Of a DNA stretch of 64,000 bases, positions 54,640-62,820 are shown one piece after another. Each line of letters begins with the position of its first letter. Position 1 is the first letter of the stretch. The DNA is taken from NCBI GenBank assembly GCA_020426505.1, contig JAGQPX010000005.1, positions 45,799 through 109,798 of the forward strand, written 5' to 3'. The translations under genes and the position numbers were made by a program. Origin of the DNA: Planctomycetaceae bacterium. GTDB taxonomy: Bacteria; Planctomycetota; Planctomycetia; Planctomycetales; Planctomycetaceae. Under the pieces are notes generated by a model. It was not told where the DNA came from. It did not search any database and was given only the letters and a program-made list of their open reading frames with translations.

Positions 54640-54906
54640 ATGTTAGTTGATGAAAAGAACGGCTTTCTCAATATGCGAGTGATGATTCCCGCTGCCATTG
54701 TCGTGTGGGCGATCCTGTTCTGGTTTGTGCATGGACCAATGGTGTTTGCCTACCTCGCAATGCACGCTTTGACGACCGGCATCTTTTTGACTGCCATCCA
54801 TTTCGCTGATCGTGGTCACGCCGCCGCCTCAGGTCAGGTGCCGTCACTGAAGGTCGCGACAGAGACGGATACGGACTCTCCGTCGGAACATGCGATTGCT
54901 GGCTGA
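54640..54906 (+). CDS. Small two-segment membrane protein, function unknown
   Basis: The start at 54640 (MLVDEKNGFLNMRVMI) is preferred over 54607, which lies close to the upstream hairpin. The 88-residue protein has two hydrophobic segments, VMIPAAIVVWAILFWFVHGP (about 14-33) and FAYLAMHALTTGIFLTAIHFAD (about 36-57), and an acidic tail of about 30 residues (TETDTDSPSEHAIAG). I recognise no family. It is alone on the plus strand between the cytochrome protein gene and the aminotransferase gene. Its 5' region contains a terminator-like hairpin, which hints at conditional expression. Confidence 0.6.
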   Translation: MLVDEKNGFLNMRVMIPAAIVVWAILFWFVHGPMVFAYLAMHALTTGIFLTAIHFADRGHAAASGQVPSLKVATETDTDSPSEHAIAG

Positions 54907-54935
54907 TTCGTTCGCGGTGGTTACGATTCGGCTGC

Positions 54936-56216
54936 TCAGCATTGCTCCGCAACGGCTGCGGCAAGTCGTTTCATCCCGTCACTGATGCCGTCAAGATCTT
55001 GCACGCCGAAGCTCAGCCGCATCTGATGTCGTGGCCGCTCGTCCAGTGGACCTGCATAGCATAGTTCACCCGGCACGTACATCACACCGTGCTGCTGTGT
55101 GGCATTTTTGAACAACTCACTGCCAAAGCCGGTCTCGATGTCGTTCGGCAGGCTCATCCAAACATAGAGCCCCCCGTGCGGATGCACCCAGCTGACTCCT
55201 TCAAGGTCGCTGAAGTATCTGTCTGCCGCCGTCAGCATGGCGTCGCGTTTCGATCGATACGCCTCGCAGACCTCTTTCACATGTGATTCGTACAATCCGC
55301 TCTCAAGTACATTTGCCAACAGGTGCTGATTGAAGTTTGCAGAGCCGAAGTCCTCGTTCCCCTTGCGATCACAAAGCGGGAAGACAAGATCCTTCGGGAC
55401 GACACCATAACCAACGCGCAATCCGGGGGCGAAGCTCTTGGAGAACGTCTGTGTGTAAATGACTGTGTCATGCGTCTCGTCGTGACTCCAGACACTCGGC
55501 AGCGAGGGGCCGTCATAGTGCAGTTCGCGATAGGCCGCGTCCTCCAGCACAAGGATGCGGTGCTGCTCAGACCACTTGCGGGCGACATCGATGATCGGTC
55601 CGCGACGCTCCTCACTGAGACAGAGGCCACTGGGGTTATCGTAGTAGCTGACGAGATAGATCAGTTTCACACGATCGATCTTCCCCGCCTGTTTGAGCCG
55701 GGCCAGTTCTTTCTCAATCGCTCGAGGACACATGCCGTCCTCATCAGTTCGAATCGTGATCGACTCCGCGTCGACCCCGTTGAGGTTGCCGAGAAACACG
55801 AAATACGTCGGTCCAGCGACGAGGCAGATGTCGCCCGGATCGAGAAGCACCTCGCAGACCAGTGAGAGTAATTGTTGTGAGCCGGTCGTCAGGATGAGTT
55901 GATCGCGGTCGATGCCGAGATCGGCCACGTCGACTCCTTCCATCCGTGCGAGATGCTTGAGGAGCAAACCACGCAGACGTTCGGAGCCGGCTGTCGTGCC
56001 GTACTGGAGTGCCTTGCGAGCCGTCTGCTCGTCTGCCAGCAACTGAGAAACAGCTATGCGAGTTTCCGTGACGGGGAGACTGCTGAAGTCGACCAGTCCG
56101 GCTGCGAGCGACACCACCTCGGTGTTTTCGACTGCCTGTTGCATCAGAAAGCTGATCGCCTGCTCACTCGCGGAGTGCCATCGCTTCGAGAGCTTGATCG
56201 GTGGGGAGGTGCTCAT
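54936..56216 (-). CDS. PLP-dependent aminotransferase, class I/II (2-aminoadipate transaminase-like)
   Basis: The start is taken at 56216 (MSTSPPIKLSKRWHSASEQAISFL) because the longer frame overlaps the SufE-SufS gene. The ATG overlaps that gene's stop by 4 bp (ATGA). The product is about 426 residues. Fold-type I features are AGPTYFVFLGNLNGVDAESI near 140-160, IYLVSYYDNPSGLCLS near 190-205, and the Schiff-base lysine in TQTFSKSFAPGLRVGYGV near 260-275. It matches the LysN/aminoadipate or MocR-like aminotransferase group. It moves an amino group between an amino acid and a 2-oxo acid. Coupling to a cysteine desulfurase may reflect PLP enzymes made together. The substrate is unknown. Confidence 0.9.
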   Translation of the reverse strand: MSTSPPIKLSKRWHSASEQAISFLMQQAVENTEVVSLAAGLVDFSSLPVTETRIAVSQLLADEQTARKALQYGTTAGSERLRGLLLKHLARMEGVDVADLGIDRDQLILTTGSQQLLSLVCEVLLDPGDICLVAGPTYFVFLGNLNGVDAESITIRTDEDGMCPRAIEKELARLKQAGKIDRVKLIYLVSYYDNPSGLCLSEERRGPIIDVARKWSEQHRILVLEDAAYRELHYDGPSLPSVWSHDETHDTVIYTQTFSKSFAPGLRVGYGVVPKDLVFPLCDRKGNEDFGSANFNQHLLANVLESGLYESHVKEVCEAYRSKRDAMLTAADRYFSDLEGVSWVHPHGGLYVWMSLPNDIETGFGSELFKNATQQHGVMYVPGELCYAGPLDERPRHQMRLSFGVQDLDGISDGMKRLAAAVAEQC

Positions 56217-58012
56217 GAGTCGAGCTTCAACTCTTGCCGGACGAAGTGCAGAGCGTCGATCAGCACGTCCACGTCGTGCTTCGTGTTGTACAGACCGAAG
56301 CTCGCGCGGATCGTTGCCGGGACGCCCAGATGTTCGTGTAGAGGCATGGTGCAATGGTGACCGTGACGAACGAAGACACCCTTGATGTCCAACAGCTGTG
56401 CGACATCTTGAGCAGCTGCTCCATCAAGCGTGAAGCTGATGATGGCTCCGCGATGGGCCGTGTCCGGACCGTAGATCTGCAAGCCGGGGACCTGTCGCAT
56501 CTGTTCCCATGCGTACCGCAGAACGGACTGCTCGTGACTGTGGACCGGGCAGAACCCCAGCTCGGCGACAAACTCGACCGCGCGTCCCAGGGCGATCGCC
56601 TGTGCGATCGGCAGGGTTCCCGCCTCGAACTTCGCAGGCAGGTGAGCGACCGTGAACCCGTTCATCGTTACCTGATCGATCATATGCCCCCCGCACAGAA
56701 ACGGGTCCATCGCTTCCAGCAGTTCGCGGCGACCGTAGAGACCGCCGATGCCCGATGGGCCGTAGAGTTTGTGCCCGGAGAAGGCGAGAAAATCAATGCC
56801 GTCTTTGGCGACTCGGGTCGGCATGTGTGGGACACTCTGCGCCCCATCAACAAGCACGAGCGACCCAACAGCTTTTGCTTTGGCGATGATTTCACTCAGT
56901 GGCGGCACGGTGCCGAGCACGTTCGACATGCCGGTGATGGCGACGAGTCGTGTCTTCTCACTAAGCACTTCTGCTGAGGCATCAAGGTCGAGTTGTCCAT
57001 CATCCGTGAGCGGCCAGTAGCGGATGACTGCTCCGGTTTGCTCAGCGACCCACTGCCAAGGGACGATGTTCGCGTGATGCTCCAATTCGTTGAGGACGAT
57101 CTCATCGCCCTGCTTGAGGAACTTGCGTCCCCACGCGTTGGCAACAAGGTTGATCCCCACTGTCGTGCCTGGCGTGAAGATCACCTCATCTGTGCTCTCT
57201 GCCCCGATGAATTGCCGAATCGACTCCCGCGAATGCTCCAACTCGCGGCTGATGCGGTCCCCATAGCGATACACCCCCCGGTAAGCATTGGCGTAATACT
57301 GTTCGTAGACTTCGCGCTCCTTGTCGATCACGCACTGCGGCTTCTGAGCCGACGATGCAGAGTCAAGGAAGGTCACTCGCACGCCGCTGTCGAGCGTGTG
57401 ATGCAGAGCCGGAAATTGCGATCGGACGAGTTCGATGTCGAGCGACTTCGCGTCATCAGCGACTGGGAGCGTCGGCTTCCCTTGCGCACCCGACGTCTCG
57501 CTCGGGACCACGTCATTGTCTGAAGTGTTCTCAACCTCGGTTGTCTCAGAGCCAGTGGTCCTGTCGGGGGACTGACGTCCCTCGTTCGCCTTGGCGATAG
57601 CCCGGATGCGCTCGACCATCGAGTACAGGCCGTTACGGCGTTGAGGGACGAGCTGCGATTCGAGGCCCAGTCGCTCGAACGTTCCCGCAAAGTCGGTCTC
57701 CAGAATCTGCTCGGGGGTTTTGCCGTTTGCGAGCGTGAGCAACACAACGATCAGACCGTCGACAATGCGGGCGTCGCTCTTGGCACGGAAGCCGATCGTG
57801 GTGCCGGTGGCATCCTCATGCACCTCCGGGATGAACCAGACCTGCGACTGACAGCCATGCACCCGGTTCTGCTCAATCATTTCCGAGTCATCGAGTGGCG
57901 GAAGTTCCTCACCCAACTCGATCAGATAGCGGCACTGATCCTCCCAAAGCCCGAGGAAGTCAAACTCCTCGGTCAGTTCCTCAATCGTCATATCCTTTAG
58001 TCCGGGCACCAT
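56213..58012 (-). CDS. SufE-SufS fusion: sulfur acceptor and cysteine desulfurase in one chain
   Basis: The 599-residue protein joins two Fe-S assembly parts. Residues about 8-145 match SufE, with the sulfur-accepting cysteine C54 in HGCQSQVWF. An acidic, Ser/Thr-rich linker of about 50 residues follows. Residues about 195-599 match SufS: the PLP lysine is K415 in SGHKLYGPSG, and the active-site cysteine C554 is in RHGHHCTMPLHEH. SufS takes sulfur from cysteine as a persulfide and SufE carries it to SufBCD; fusion places both cysteines in one chain. sufBCD are not in the window. The start at 58012 has GGAG four bases upstream; Met8 at 57991 is an alternative. The stop overlaps the aminotransferase start. 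Confidence 0.93.
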   Translation of the reverse strand: MVPGLKDMTIEELTEEFDFLGLWEDQCRYLIELGEELPPLDDSEMIEQNRVHGCQSQVWFIPEVHEDATGTTIGFRAKSDARIVDGLIVVLLTLANGKTPEQILETDFAGTFERLGLESQLVPQRRNGLYSMVERIRAIAKANEGRQSPDRTTGSETTEVENTSDNDVVPSETSGAQGKPTLPVADDAKSLDIELVRSQFPALHHTLDSGVRVTFLDSASSAQKPQCVIDKEREVYEQYYANAYRGVYRYGDRISRELEHSRESIRQFIGAESTDEVIFTPGTTVGINLVANAWGRKFLKQGDEIVLNELEHHANIVPWQWVAEQTGAVIRYWPLTDDGQLDLDASAEVLSEKTRLVAITGMSNVLGTVPPLSEIIAKAKAVGSLVLVDGAQSVPHMPTRVAKDGIDFLAFSGHKLYGPSGIGGLYGRRELLEAMDPFLCGGHMIDQVTMNGFTVAHLPAKFEAGTLPIAQAIALGRAVEFVAELGFCPVHSHEQSVLRYAWEQMRQVPGLQIYGPDTAHRGAIISFTLDGAAAQDVAQLLDIKGVFVRHGHHCTMPLHEHLGVPATIRASFGLYNTKHDVDVLIDALHFVRQELKLDS

Positions 58013-58265
58013 TTGGCTCCATGGGAGAGTGTCGTCGCCAAAACCATTCTACGTGCTGGAGTGAGCCATTCCAACTCGCCAACTCCGGGGGAAGACACCA
58101 CGAACAAGAGGATTGTTCGGCTTCTCATTTTTGAGACGTTTGATCTTCGCTTCATCACGGATTTTCCACTTCAGGAAATGTCAGGCCCTGCGTAGAATGC
58201 CCTCGTTCTTTTTTCTTTTTGAACCGTCCGGCCAATGGGTCGGACTAGTTACAGGAGTTTGAGTC

Positions 58266-58457
58266 ATGTTTCTTCAAGAAAAGGTCCTTGCCCCCTGGGT
58301 GGGCGAGTTGACCGAACGGTTTGCACGCATGCGAACGACAAACTTCGGTCAATCCCAACTCACCAACATCCGCGTGACCCGCTCACGCAACACTGAGGAG
58401 CCTATATCAACAACCGATCTCGACTGCGAACCGCAACTCATCACCTCCAGAAGTTGA
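58266..58457 (+). CDS. Small protein of 63 residues, function unknown
   Basis: The frame has a good ribosome site, AGGAG eight bases before the ATG, and is followed 25 bp later by a strong terminator hairpin in the same direction. It reads MFLQEKVLAPWVGELTERFAR, with a possible amphipathic helix in the first 22 residues, then a polar, Thr/Ser/Arg-rich part without fold cues (NIRVTRSRNTEEPIST). It looks like a free-standing small gene or the coding part of a regulatory RNA. It lies between the divergent SufE-SufS gene and the LUD-domain gene on the other strand. No family is recognised. Confidence 0.55.
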   Translation: MFLQEKVLAPWVGELTERFARMRTTNFGQSQLTNIRVTRSRNTEEPISTTDLDCEPQLITSRS

Positions 58458-58481
58458 CACTCACTGCTAACGACGCTTTCA

Positions 58482-58516
58482 GGCCCACGGCACCATATCG
58501 GTCCGTGGGCCATTTT
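58482..58516 (+). terminator. Rho-independent-like terminator after the 63-residue gene
   Basis: GGCCCACGG at 58482-58490 pairs perfectly with CCGTGGGCC at 58503-58511 around a 12-nt loop, followed by ATTTT. The hairpin is strong, but the T-tract is only four bases long. Confidence 0.7.
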
Positions 58517-58542
58517 CGTTGGGGGGAGAAAGACGGTCGACA

Positions 58543-59142
58543 TCAGCAGAGGTCATCGACGAGGAACACGACCAATGTGCGTGACCCGTGGGCCCCCTTG
58601 ACGAGCGACTGCTCAATGTCCGCGGTCTTCGACGGTCCGGAGATCCATGTCCCAAACGGCATTTGTCCCACTTCGATCCGCTCATACGCCTCGTGGAGAT
58701 TGCTGAGCACCCGATTACTCGGAACCACGAGTGCCAGATGTTGCGTGAGGAAATGCAACACCCGATGGACCGGATCGTCGGCCGTGACCCACACCGCCGC
58801 ATTCTCTGCAACGGCATAGTCCCCCGGCAGGATCGTGAAGTCGACATCCTCGACCTCGTGCGGGTCAGTGACCGATGCGAGGTCGAACGAGGTTGCTCCG
58901 ATGCCCTCGACTCTTGAACAGGTCTTCGCTGCGGACGCATACTCGTCGATCTGACGCAACCGCTGCTCCGCCTCGCTGACTGTGGCAACCTGTATGCACT
59001 GGCCGCCGACAGCACTCAGCACCTCAGCAAACTGTGTCAGAGGATCATCGAAGATAATGCCCTCCGTGAACGGCTCTGTGACAGAGACGTCCAACCGCTG
59101 ATGTTGCCTCACACGGCGAAGGATTTCATCACGGGAGGACAC
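58543..59142 (-). CDS. LUD (LutC/YkgG-like) domain protein
   Basis: The 199-residue protein starts MSSRDEILRRVRQHQRLDVS and has the LUD-domain pattern: ADIEQSLVKGAHGSRTLVVFLV near 175-197, DFTILPGDYAVAENAAVWVTADD near 101-123, and LVVPSNRVLSNLHEAYERI near 137-155. LutC-type proteins work with the iron-sulfur proteins LutA/LutB in L-lactate oxidation, but neither is encoded here, so the partner may be elsewhere or the role different. It faces the terminator of the 63-residue gene and diverges from the YggU gene. No catalytic residues are known for the family. Confidence 0.9.
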   Translation of the reverse strand: MSSRDEILRRVRQHQRLDVSVTEPFTEGIIFDDPLTQFAEVLSAVGGQCIQVATVSEAEQRLRQIDEYASAAKTCSRVEGIGATSFDLASVTDPHEVEDVDFTILPGDYAVAENAAVWVTADDPVHRVLHFLTQHLALVVPSNRVLSNLHEAYERIEVGQMPFGTWISGPSKTADIEQSLVKGAHGSRTLVVFLVDDLC

Positions 59143-59241
59143 GACGATGGCTCGATGGGGTTGAAGAAAGCGCTGGAGTATGATTTGGTGACTCGATAAC
59201 GCACTCTATCTGATCTTCAAGTCCAGCGTCGACTCAGTCGA

Positions 59242-59541
59242 ATGATCGAATTGACATCTATCGGTGACGGTGTGTTGTTGCCGGTGCAGGCTCAGCCGAA
59301 CGCGAGACAGGATGGCGTCGTGGGCATTCACAACGGTCGACTAAAAGTCGCAGTCACGCAGGCACCGGAGAAAGGTAAGGCGAACAATGCAATCATCCAG
59401 ATGCTCGCGAAGTGGCTGGGCGTCCGAAAGTCACAAGTGAAGCTCCATCGAGGGCAGGCATCATCGCAGAAAGCGTTTGTGATCAGCGGGGTTTCCCTGA
59501 TGGAGTTGCGCGAGAAAATTGCCAAAGGAGTCGAAGGCTGA
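59242..59541 (+). CDS. YggU/DUF167 family protein
   Basis: The 99-residue protein matches DUF167: VLLPVQAQPNARQDGVVGIHNGRLKVAVTQAPEKGKANNAIIQMLA is the typical core, with the PNAR, KVxVTAPPxxGKAN and LAKWLGVxKSQVxLxxGxxSxxK elements in order. It is a small alpha/beta protein of unknown biochemical role found across bacteria, archaea and eukaryotes. It converges on the HtrA-type protease gene with a gap of eight bases. No ribosome site of note was seen upstream of the ATG. Confidence 0.92.
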   Translation: MIELTSIGDGVLLPVQAQPNARQDGVVGIHNGRLKVAVTQAPEKGKANNAIIQMLAKWLGVRKSQVKLHRGQASSQKAFVISGVSLMELREKIAKGVEG

Positions 59542-59549
59542 CGATGCCT

Positions 59550-60752
59550 TCACTCGTGGAGAGGGCTCTGGAGTTCGACTTCGAGTTGGACCTCACTGCC
59601 ATCACGCCAGACAGTGACGGTCACCGTATCGCCCGGTTCATATCGATCCGTCTCGTCAATCAACGATGAAAAATCCGTAATAGATCGCCCGTTGATCCCA
59701 ATGATCAGATCGCCAATCTGAGCTTCACCGGGTTCGATATTCGTGCCTCGCATACCAGCTGCCTCCGCACCAGTTCCCTCAATCACCGACTGCACGAGCA
59801 CCCCTTGCAGCTGTTGCGGGATCGGGAATCCTTCAATTCGCTTGAACATGTTGAATTGTGAATCTGCAAATGGATCGACGCCCAGCACTGGTCTTTCGTT
59901 CACACCGTACTGAATCAATTCCGGGACCACACGATTGACGGTGTCGACGGGGACCGCGAAACCGACGCCGCTGGAGGCGCCAGACGGGCTGTAGATGGCC
60001 GTGTTCACTCCAATCAGCCGACCTGCACTATCAAGGAGTGGCCCGCCTGAGTTACCTGGGTTGATCGCAGCATCCGTCTGAATCACATCGAAGATCTTTC
60101 CGATCTGTGTTTGTAACTCACGTCCGAGACCGCTGATGACTCCCGTGGTGAGTGTCTGGTCCAAGCCAAACGGACTGCCGATGGCGTAGACATTTTGCCC
60201 CACCTGCAGGTCAGATGATGTTCCAACCGGGAGCGTCTTGAGCATGCGGTCTCCGGCATCGATCTTCAACACCGCAACGTCATAGGCAGGCTCGACACCT
60301 ACGACCTCCGCCTCGTGTGACGTATTGTCTGCGAGGGTAACATACAGACGTCCGATGTTCTCATCGAGGACGATGCCCTCAACGATTCCCTGGATGACAT
60401 GAAAGTTTGTCACGATGAAACCGTCCTCACTCCAAATGAATCCGGTTCCGCTCCCTTCCGACTTCTCTGTGACTGAGAAGCGAGAAACGCGACGCAGCGA
60501 AGACGTCGTAATGTGCACTACGGAAGGCGAGGCCTCGTTGAAGATCTCGACCTGCGTCTTCTCGACATCGGAGAGATCACCCCGGGGCGTGATCGATCGC
60601 CGTGCGAGATTGGGATTCGCGGCCCCAATCTGAAAACGGTCGATCAATAGGGCGAATACGACCACCAGCAACGCAACGACCAGCCATCCCCCGCCGGACG
60701 ACAGTGCCCGCCTCTGTTGATCATCATCAAGTGGTTGCGTTTCGTCTGTCAT
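59550..60752 (-). CDS. HtrA/Deg-type serine protease (S1C) with one PDZ domain
   Basis: The 400-residue protein has one N-terminal transmembrane anchor (about residues 23-40, WLVVALLVVVFALLIDRF). The trypsin-like domain has the triad H118 (VTNFHVIQG), D158 (YDVAVLKID) and S235 (NPGNSGGPLLDSAG). A single PDZ domain follows at about 280-395. The layout is that of DegS or membrane-anchored HtrA proteins. It acts in the periplasm on misfolded or regulatory proteins. It converges on the YggU gene. Activation would be through PDZ-peptide binding, as known in the family. Confidence 0.95.
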   Translation of the reverse strand: MTDETQPLDDDQQRRALSSGGGWLVVALLVVVFALLIDRFQIGAANPNLARRSITPRGDLSDVEKTQVEIFNEASPSVVHITTSSLRRVSRFSVTEKSEGSGTGFIWSEDGFIVTNFHVIQGIVEGIVLDENIGRLYVTLADNTSHEAEVVGVEPAYDVAVLKIDAGDRMLKTLPVGTSSDLQVGQNVYAIGSPFGLDQTLTTGVISGLGRELQTQIGKIFDVIQTDAAINPGNSGGPLLDSAGRLIGVNTAIYSPSGASSGVGFAVPVDTVNRVVPELIQYGVNERPVLGVDPFADSQFNMFKRIEGFPIPQQLQGVLVQSVIEGTGAEAAGMRGTNIEPGEAQIGDLIIGINGRSITDFSSLIDETDRYEPGDTVTVTVWRDGSEVQLEVELQSPLHE

Positions 60753-60957
60753 GATTGGTGGTCATTGAGATTCGGAACTTGCCGATTACGGTTTTGTCAT
60801 GATCTCAGTTTCGGGAATCTCGATCCCGCTGAAAAGGCTGACTTCCGATTTCTCAGAATCTCCATCACCTTCAATGGGGGCGAGAGACACAGCCGGACGA
60901 GATCCTTAGAATGAGGGAACTAATCTCCCGGCGACCTCGTTTTACCATCCATCACGA

Positions 60958-61437
60958 ATGAAGCTGCGTTTCCAATGCCCGAAATGTGAGGCTCAGAACG
61001 ACTCGTCAAACGACGAATCGGACAAGACGATTCATTGCAACTCATGCTCCTGGGAGAGTTCTGCTTCTCAGAGTGATGAATATTTGTCTTGTCTCGTTTG
61101 CGGTGGCCGCGATCTCTGGCGACAGAAGGACTTCCCACAAGCCATCGGCCTCTCGTGTGTCGCTGCCGGTGCGATTCTCAGCTTGACTGCCTGGTATTAT
61201 TACCGACCAATCCTGGCGATCGGGATCCTGCTCACGTTCGCGGCTCTCGACATCATCCTGTTTGCTGTTATGCCGGATGTCCTCGTCTGTTACCGCTGTG
61301 GTGCGAGGCATTCGGGGGGCGATATCAGCGAACATCCGACCTTCGACCATCAAGTCGCGGAGCGCTATCGTCAAGAGAAAATGCGGCTCGAAGAGGCCGC
61401 GAGGACGACTGCCCGGTCGAAGTCTGCCTCCGGGTAA
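60958..61437 (+). CDS. Zinc-ribbon membrane protein, two segments, function unknown
   Basis: The 159-residue protein has an N-terminal Cys-rich region with three CxxC knuckles (CPKC near 7, CNSC near 27, CLVC near 45). Two transmembrane segments follow (about 64-82 and 86-106), then a fourth CxxC in VCYRCGARHSGG near 110-120 and a charged C-terminal helix (VAERYRQEKMRLEEAARTT). The CxxC pairs probably bind zinc, flanking a membrane hairpin. The family is not characterised to my knowledge but fits zinc-ribbon proteins common in planctomycetes. It diverges from the HtrA gene. Confidence 0.75.
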   Translation: MKLRFQCPKCEAQNDSSNDESDKTIHCNSCSWESSASQSDEYLSCLVCGGRDLWRQKDFPQAIGLSCVAAGAILSLTAWYYYRPILAIGILLTFAALDIILFAVMPDVLVCYRCGARHSGGDISEHPTFDHQVAERYRQEKMRLEEAARTTARSKSASG

Positions 61438-61650
61438 CGGTCAAATTATAACTGCTCGGACCCGTTCAGTAACTCGATCCCGTGCGGTTCGTTCATCGCA
61501 GCCGCGTCGGCGTTTTCCAGTTCGGGGTACAGTCGCTCTACGAGACTCCTTGCCGTGATGCGCGATGCGCAGTGTAAACGATTCTTACGGGACTATGCAC
61601 CTAACAAAGCAGCCAAGCGAAACACGACGATTCTCACCTGACAGGGGCGG

Positions 61651-61854
61651 TTACTCTTCCACCGCTTCAAGCGTTGTCTCCCCCTCCGCAGCGTAGTCCG
61701 CGACCATCTGCCGGGCAATCTCTTTCGGCAAGTCCCCCTCGATCAGCACCCGCTCACCGTTCGCCGTGGTCCGGTAGACGGACCAGTTGCCAGTGAGTTC
61801 TGGCGTATCGCTTCCCATGCTGGCGGTTTGCTTGTCGGTCATTTCTTCGCGCAT
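61651..61854 (-). CDS. Small protein downstream of a toxin-antitoxin pair, function unknown
   Basis: The 67-residue protein reads MREEMTDKQTASMGSDTPELTGNWSVYRTT and ends EGETTLEAVEE. It is small, acidic and soluble, without recognised domain. It lies 51 bp downstream of the antitoxin-like gene on the same strand and may be part of that unit. Met5 (61842) is an equally good start. I cannot assign a role; a third component of the toxin-antitoxin operon is one option. Confidence 0.55.
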   Translation of the reverse strand: MREEMTDKQTASMGSDTPELTGNWSVYRTTANGERVLIEGDLPKEIARQMVADYAAEGETTLEAVEE

Positions 61855-61905
61855 GAAACGACACCTCAGCAGTAATGCACTGAGGTGTCTCGTGAAACAC
61901 AGACG

Positions 61906-62250
61906 TTATGCAATCACCTTTGCCGATTGCTGGACTCGTTTGGTCCAGTATTCCGGATCTCGAATGATCTCCTCCATGAATCGGCATGCTAGGTTCTTCG
62001 GTGGATACCGACCTTGCTCCCAGTCTCTTATTGTCGAAGGCGAAACACCGAGAAACTCTGCAAACAGCGATTGGCTCACGTTCAGAACCGAACGTGCCTT
62101 CTGCACCATCTCTGGGCTGAAAGGCTGTGGTTGAAGGTCAAGCACCACCTTCTTGCACGTAAACTTCTCTGTGACCACAACGTTGCTATCCAGCGCTTCG
62201 GCAAACGTTCGTAGCCTATCGATCGTCTTTCTGTTGGCTGGAGTTGACAT
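61906..62250 (-). CDS. XRE-family HTH antitoxin-like regulator (HigA-type)
   Basis: The start is taken at 62250 (MSTPANRKTIDRLRTFAEALDSN). The 114-residue protein has an N-terminal extension and a helix-turn-helix: VLNVSQSLFAEFLGVSPSTIRDWEQGRYPP near 68-97, the typical Cro/C1 pattern with SQxxFAxxLGVSxxTIxxWEQG. Proteins of this type (HigA/NadS group) neutralise a RelE/HigB-type toxin and repress their own operon. It lies 37 bp downstream of a HigB-like toxin gene on the same strand, giving the toxin-first order of higBA. The small acidic gene follows it. Confidence 0.85.
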   Translation of the reverse strand: MSTPANRKTIDRLRTFAEALDSNVVVTEKFTCKKVVLDLQPQPFSPEMVQKARSVLNVSQSLFAEFLGVSPSTIRDWEQGRYPPKNLACRFMEEIIRDPEYWTKRVQQSAKVIA

Positions 62251-62287
62251 ATCCTCACCCCTGTTGTCCGTTCGTCGCTGGTCCAAT

Positions 62288-62701
62288 TTAAGCCTCCATG
62301 CTCGACTGGCAGCGAGCCAGTTGGTCGCGTTGTACCTGAATGAAAGATCGAATCATCCGCCTCTCACACTCAGGCAGTTCCTCTTGGCCGTCATAGGCCA
62401 CTACCAGCAAGACATTGCTGGTTTCCTCCATGTACACGTAGCGAACAGTCACTTGTCGCCCGTCTGTCCATGTAATCGGACTGAAGAATCCCTCTCGCAG
62501 TCCACCGGCTCCTTCTATCTCACTCGCCATCATCGGGTCGCACATGATGCACACCTGAAGGGCGTGCAAATCATCGTCTCCCAACCCAAATGATTCCCAA
62601 TCTTCGAGGAATCCCGGCATCTCAACAAAAACGACCAAAAACGACCAAATCCGTTGGTTCGAGTTCGTAATGTGCCGGGTAAACCAGAGTGGCCGTTTCA
62701 A
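62288..62701 (-). CDS. HigB/RelE-like toxin with N-terminal frame shifted by a 10-bp tandem duplication
   Basis: The C-terminal 110 codons encode a RelE/HigB-type fold: VVFVEMPGFLEDWESFG, then GAGGLREGFF, VRYVYMEETSNVLLVVAYDG and CERRMIRSFI, the usual strand and helix order of ribosome-dependent mRNA endonuclease toxins. The start is a problem. In the current frame the only starts before the first strand are TTG codons (62701, 62638); the first ATG, at 62620, falls after strand 1. An ATG at 62705 (MIETATLVY) runs in another frame and hits a stop at the 10-bp duplication 62627-62646. Removing one 10-bp copy joins that ATG to the toxin frame. The gene may be inactive or slippage-controlled. It precedes the antitoxin gene. 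Confidence 0.7.
   Translation of the reverse strand: MKRPLWFTRHITNSNQRIWSFLVVFVEMPGFLEDWESFGLGDDDLHALQVCIMCDPMMASEIEGAGGLREGFFSPITWTDGRQVTVRYVYMEETSNVLLVVAYDGQEELPECERRMIRSFIQVQRDQLARCQSSMEA
62627..62646 (-). repeat. Exact 10-bp tandem duplication in the toxin gene
   Basis: Two perfect copies of AAAAACGACC (plus strand), that is GGTCGTTTTT on the coding strand, lie side by side at 62627-62636 and 62637-62646. Because 10 is not a multiple of 3, the duplication shifts the reading frame at the first beta-strand of the toxin. Confidence 0.8.
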
Positions 62702-62820
62702 TCATAGAACTCTGTTTCACGATTACCTCACTCCGTTAGTCTTCGCCCCCATGCCCCCTTGCTGTCGACAAGCGGAACCATACGGGCAACCCGTAGAGTG
62801 CGTCAAGGCTATCTTGTGAG

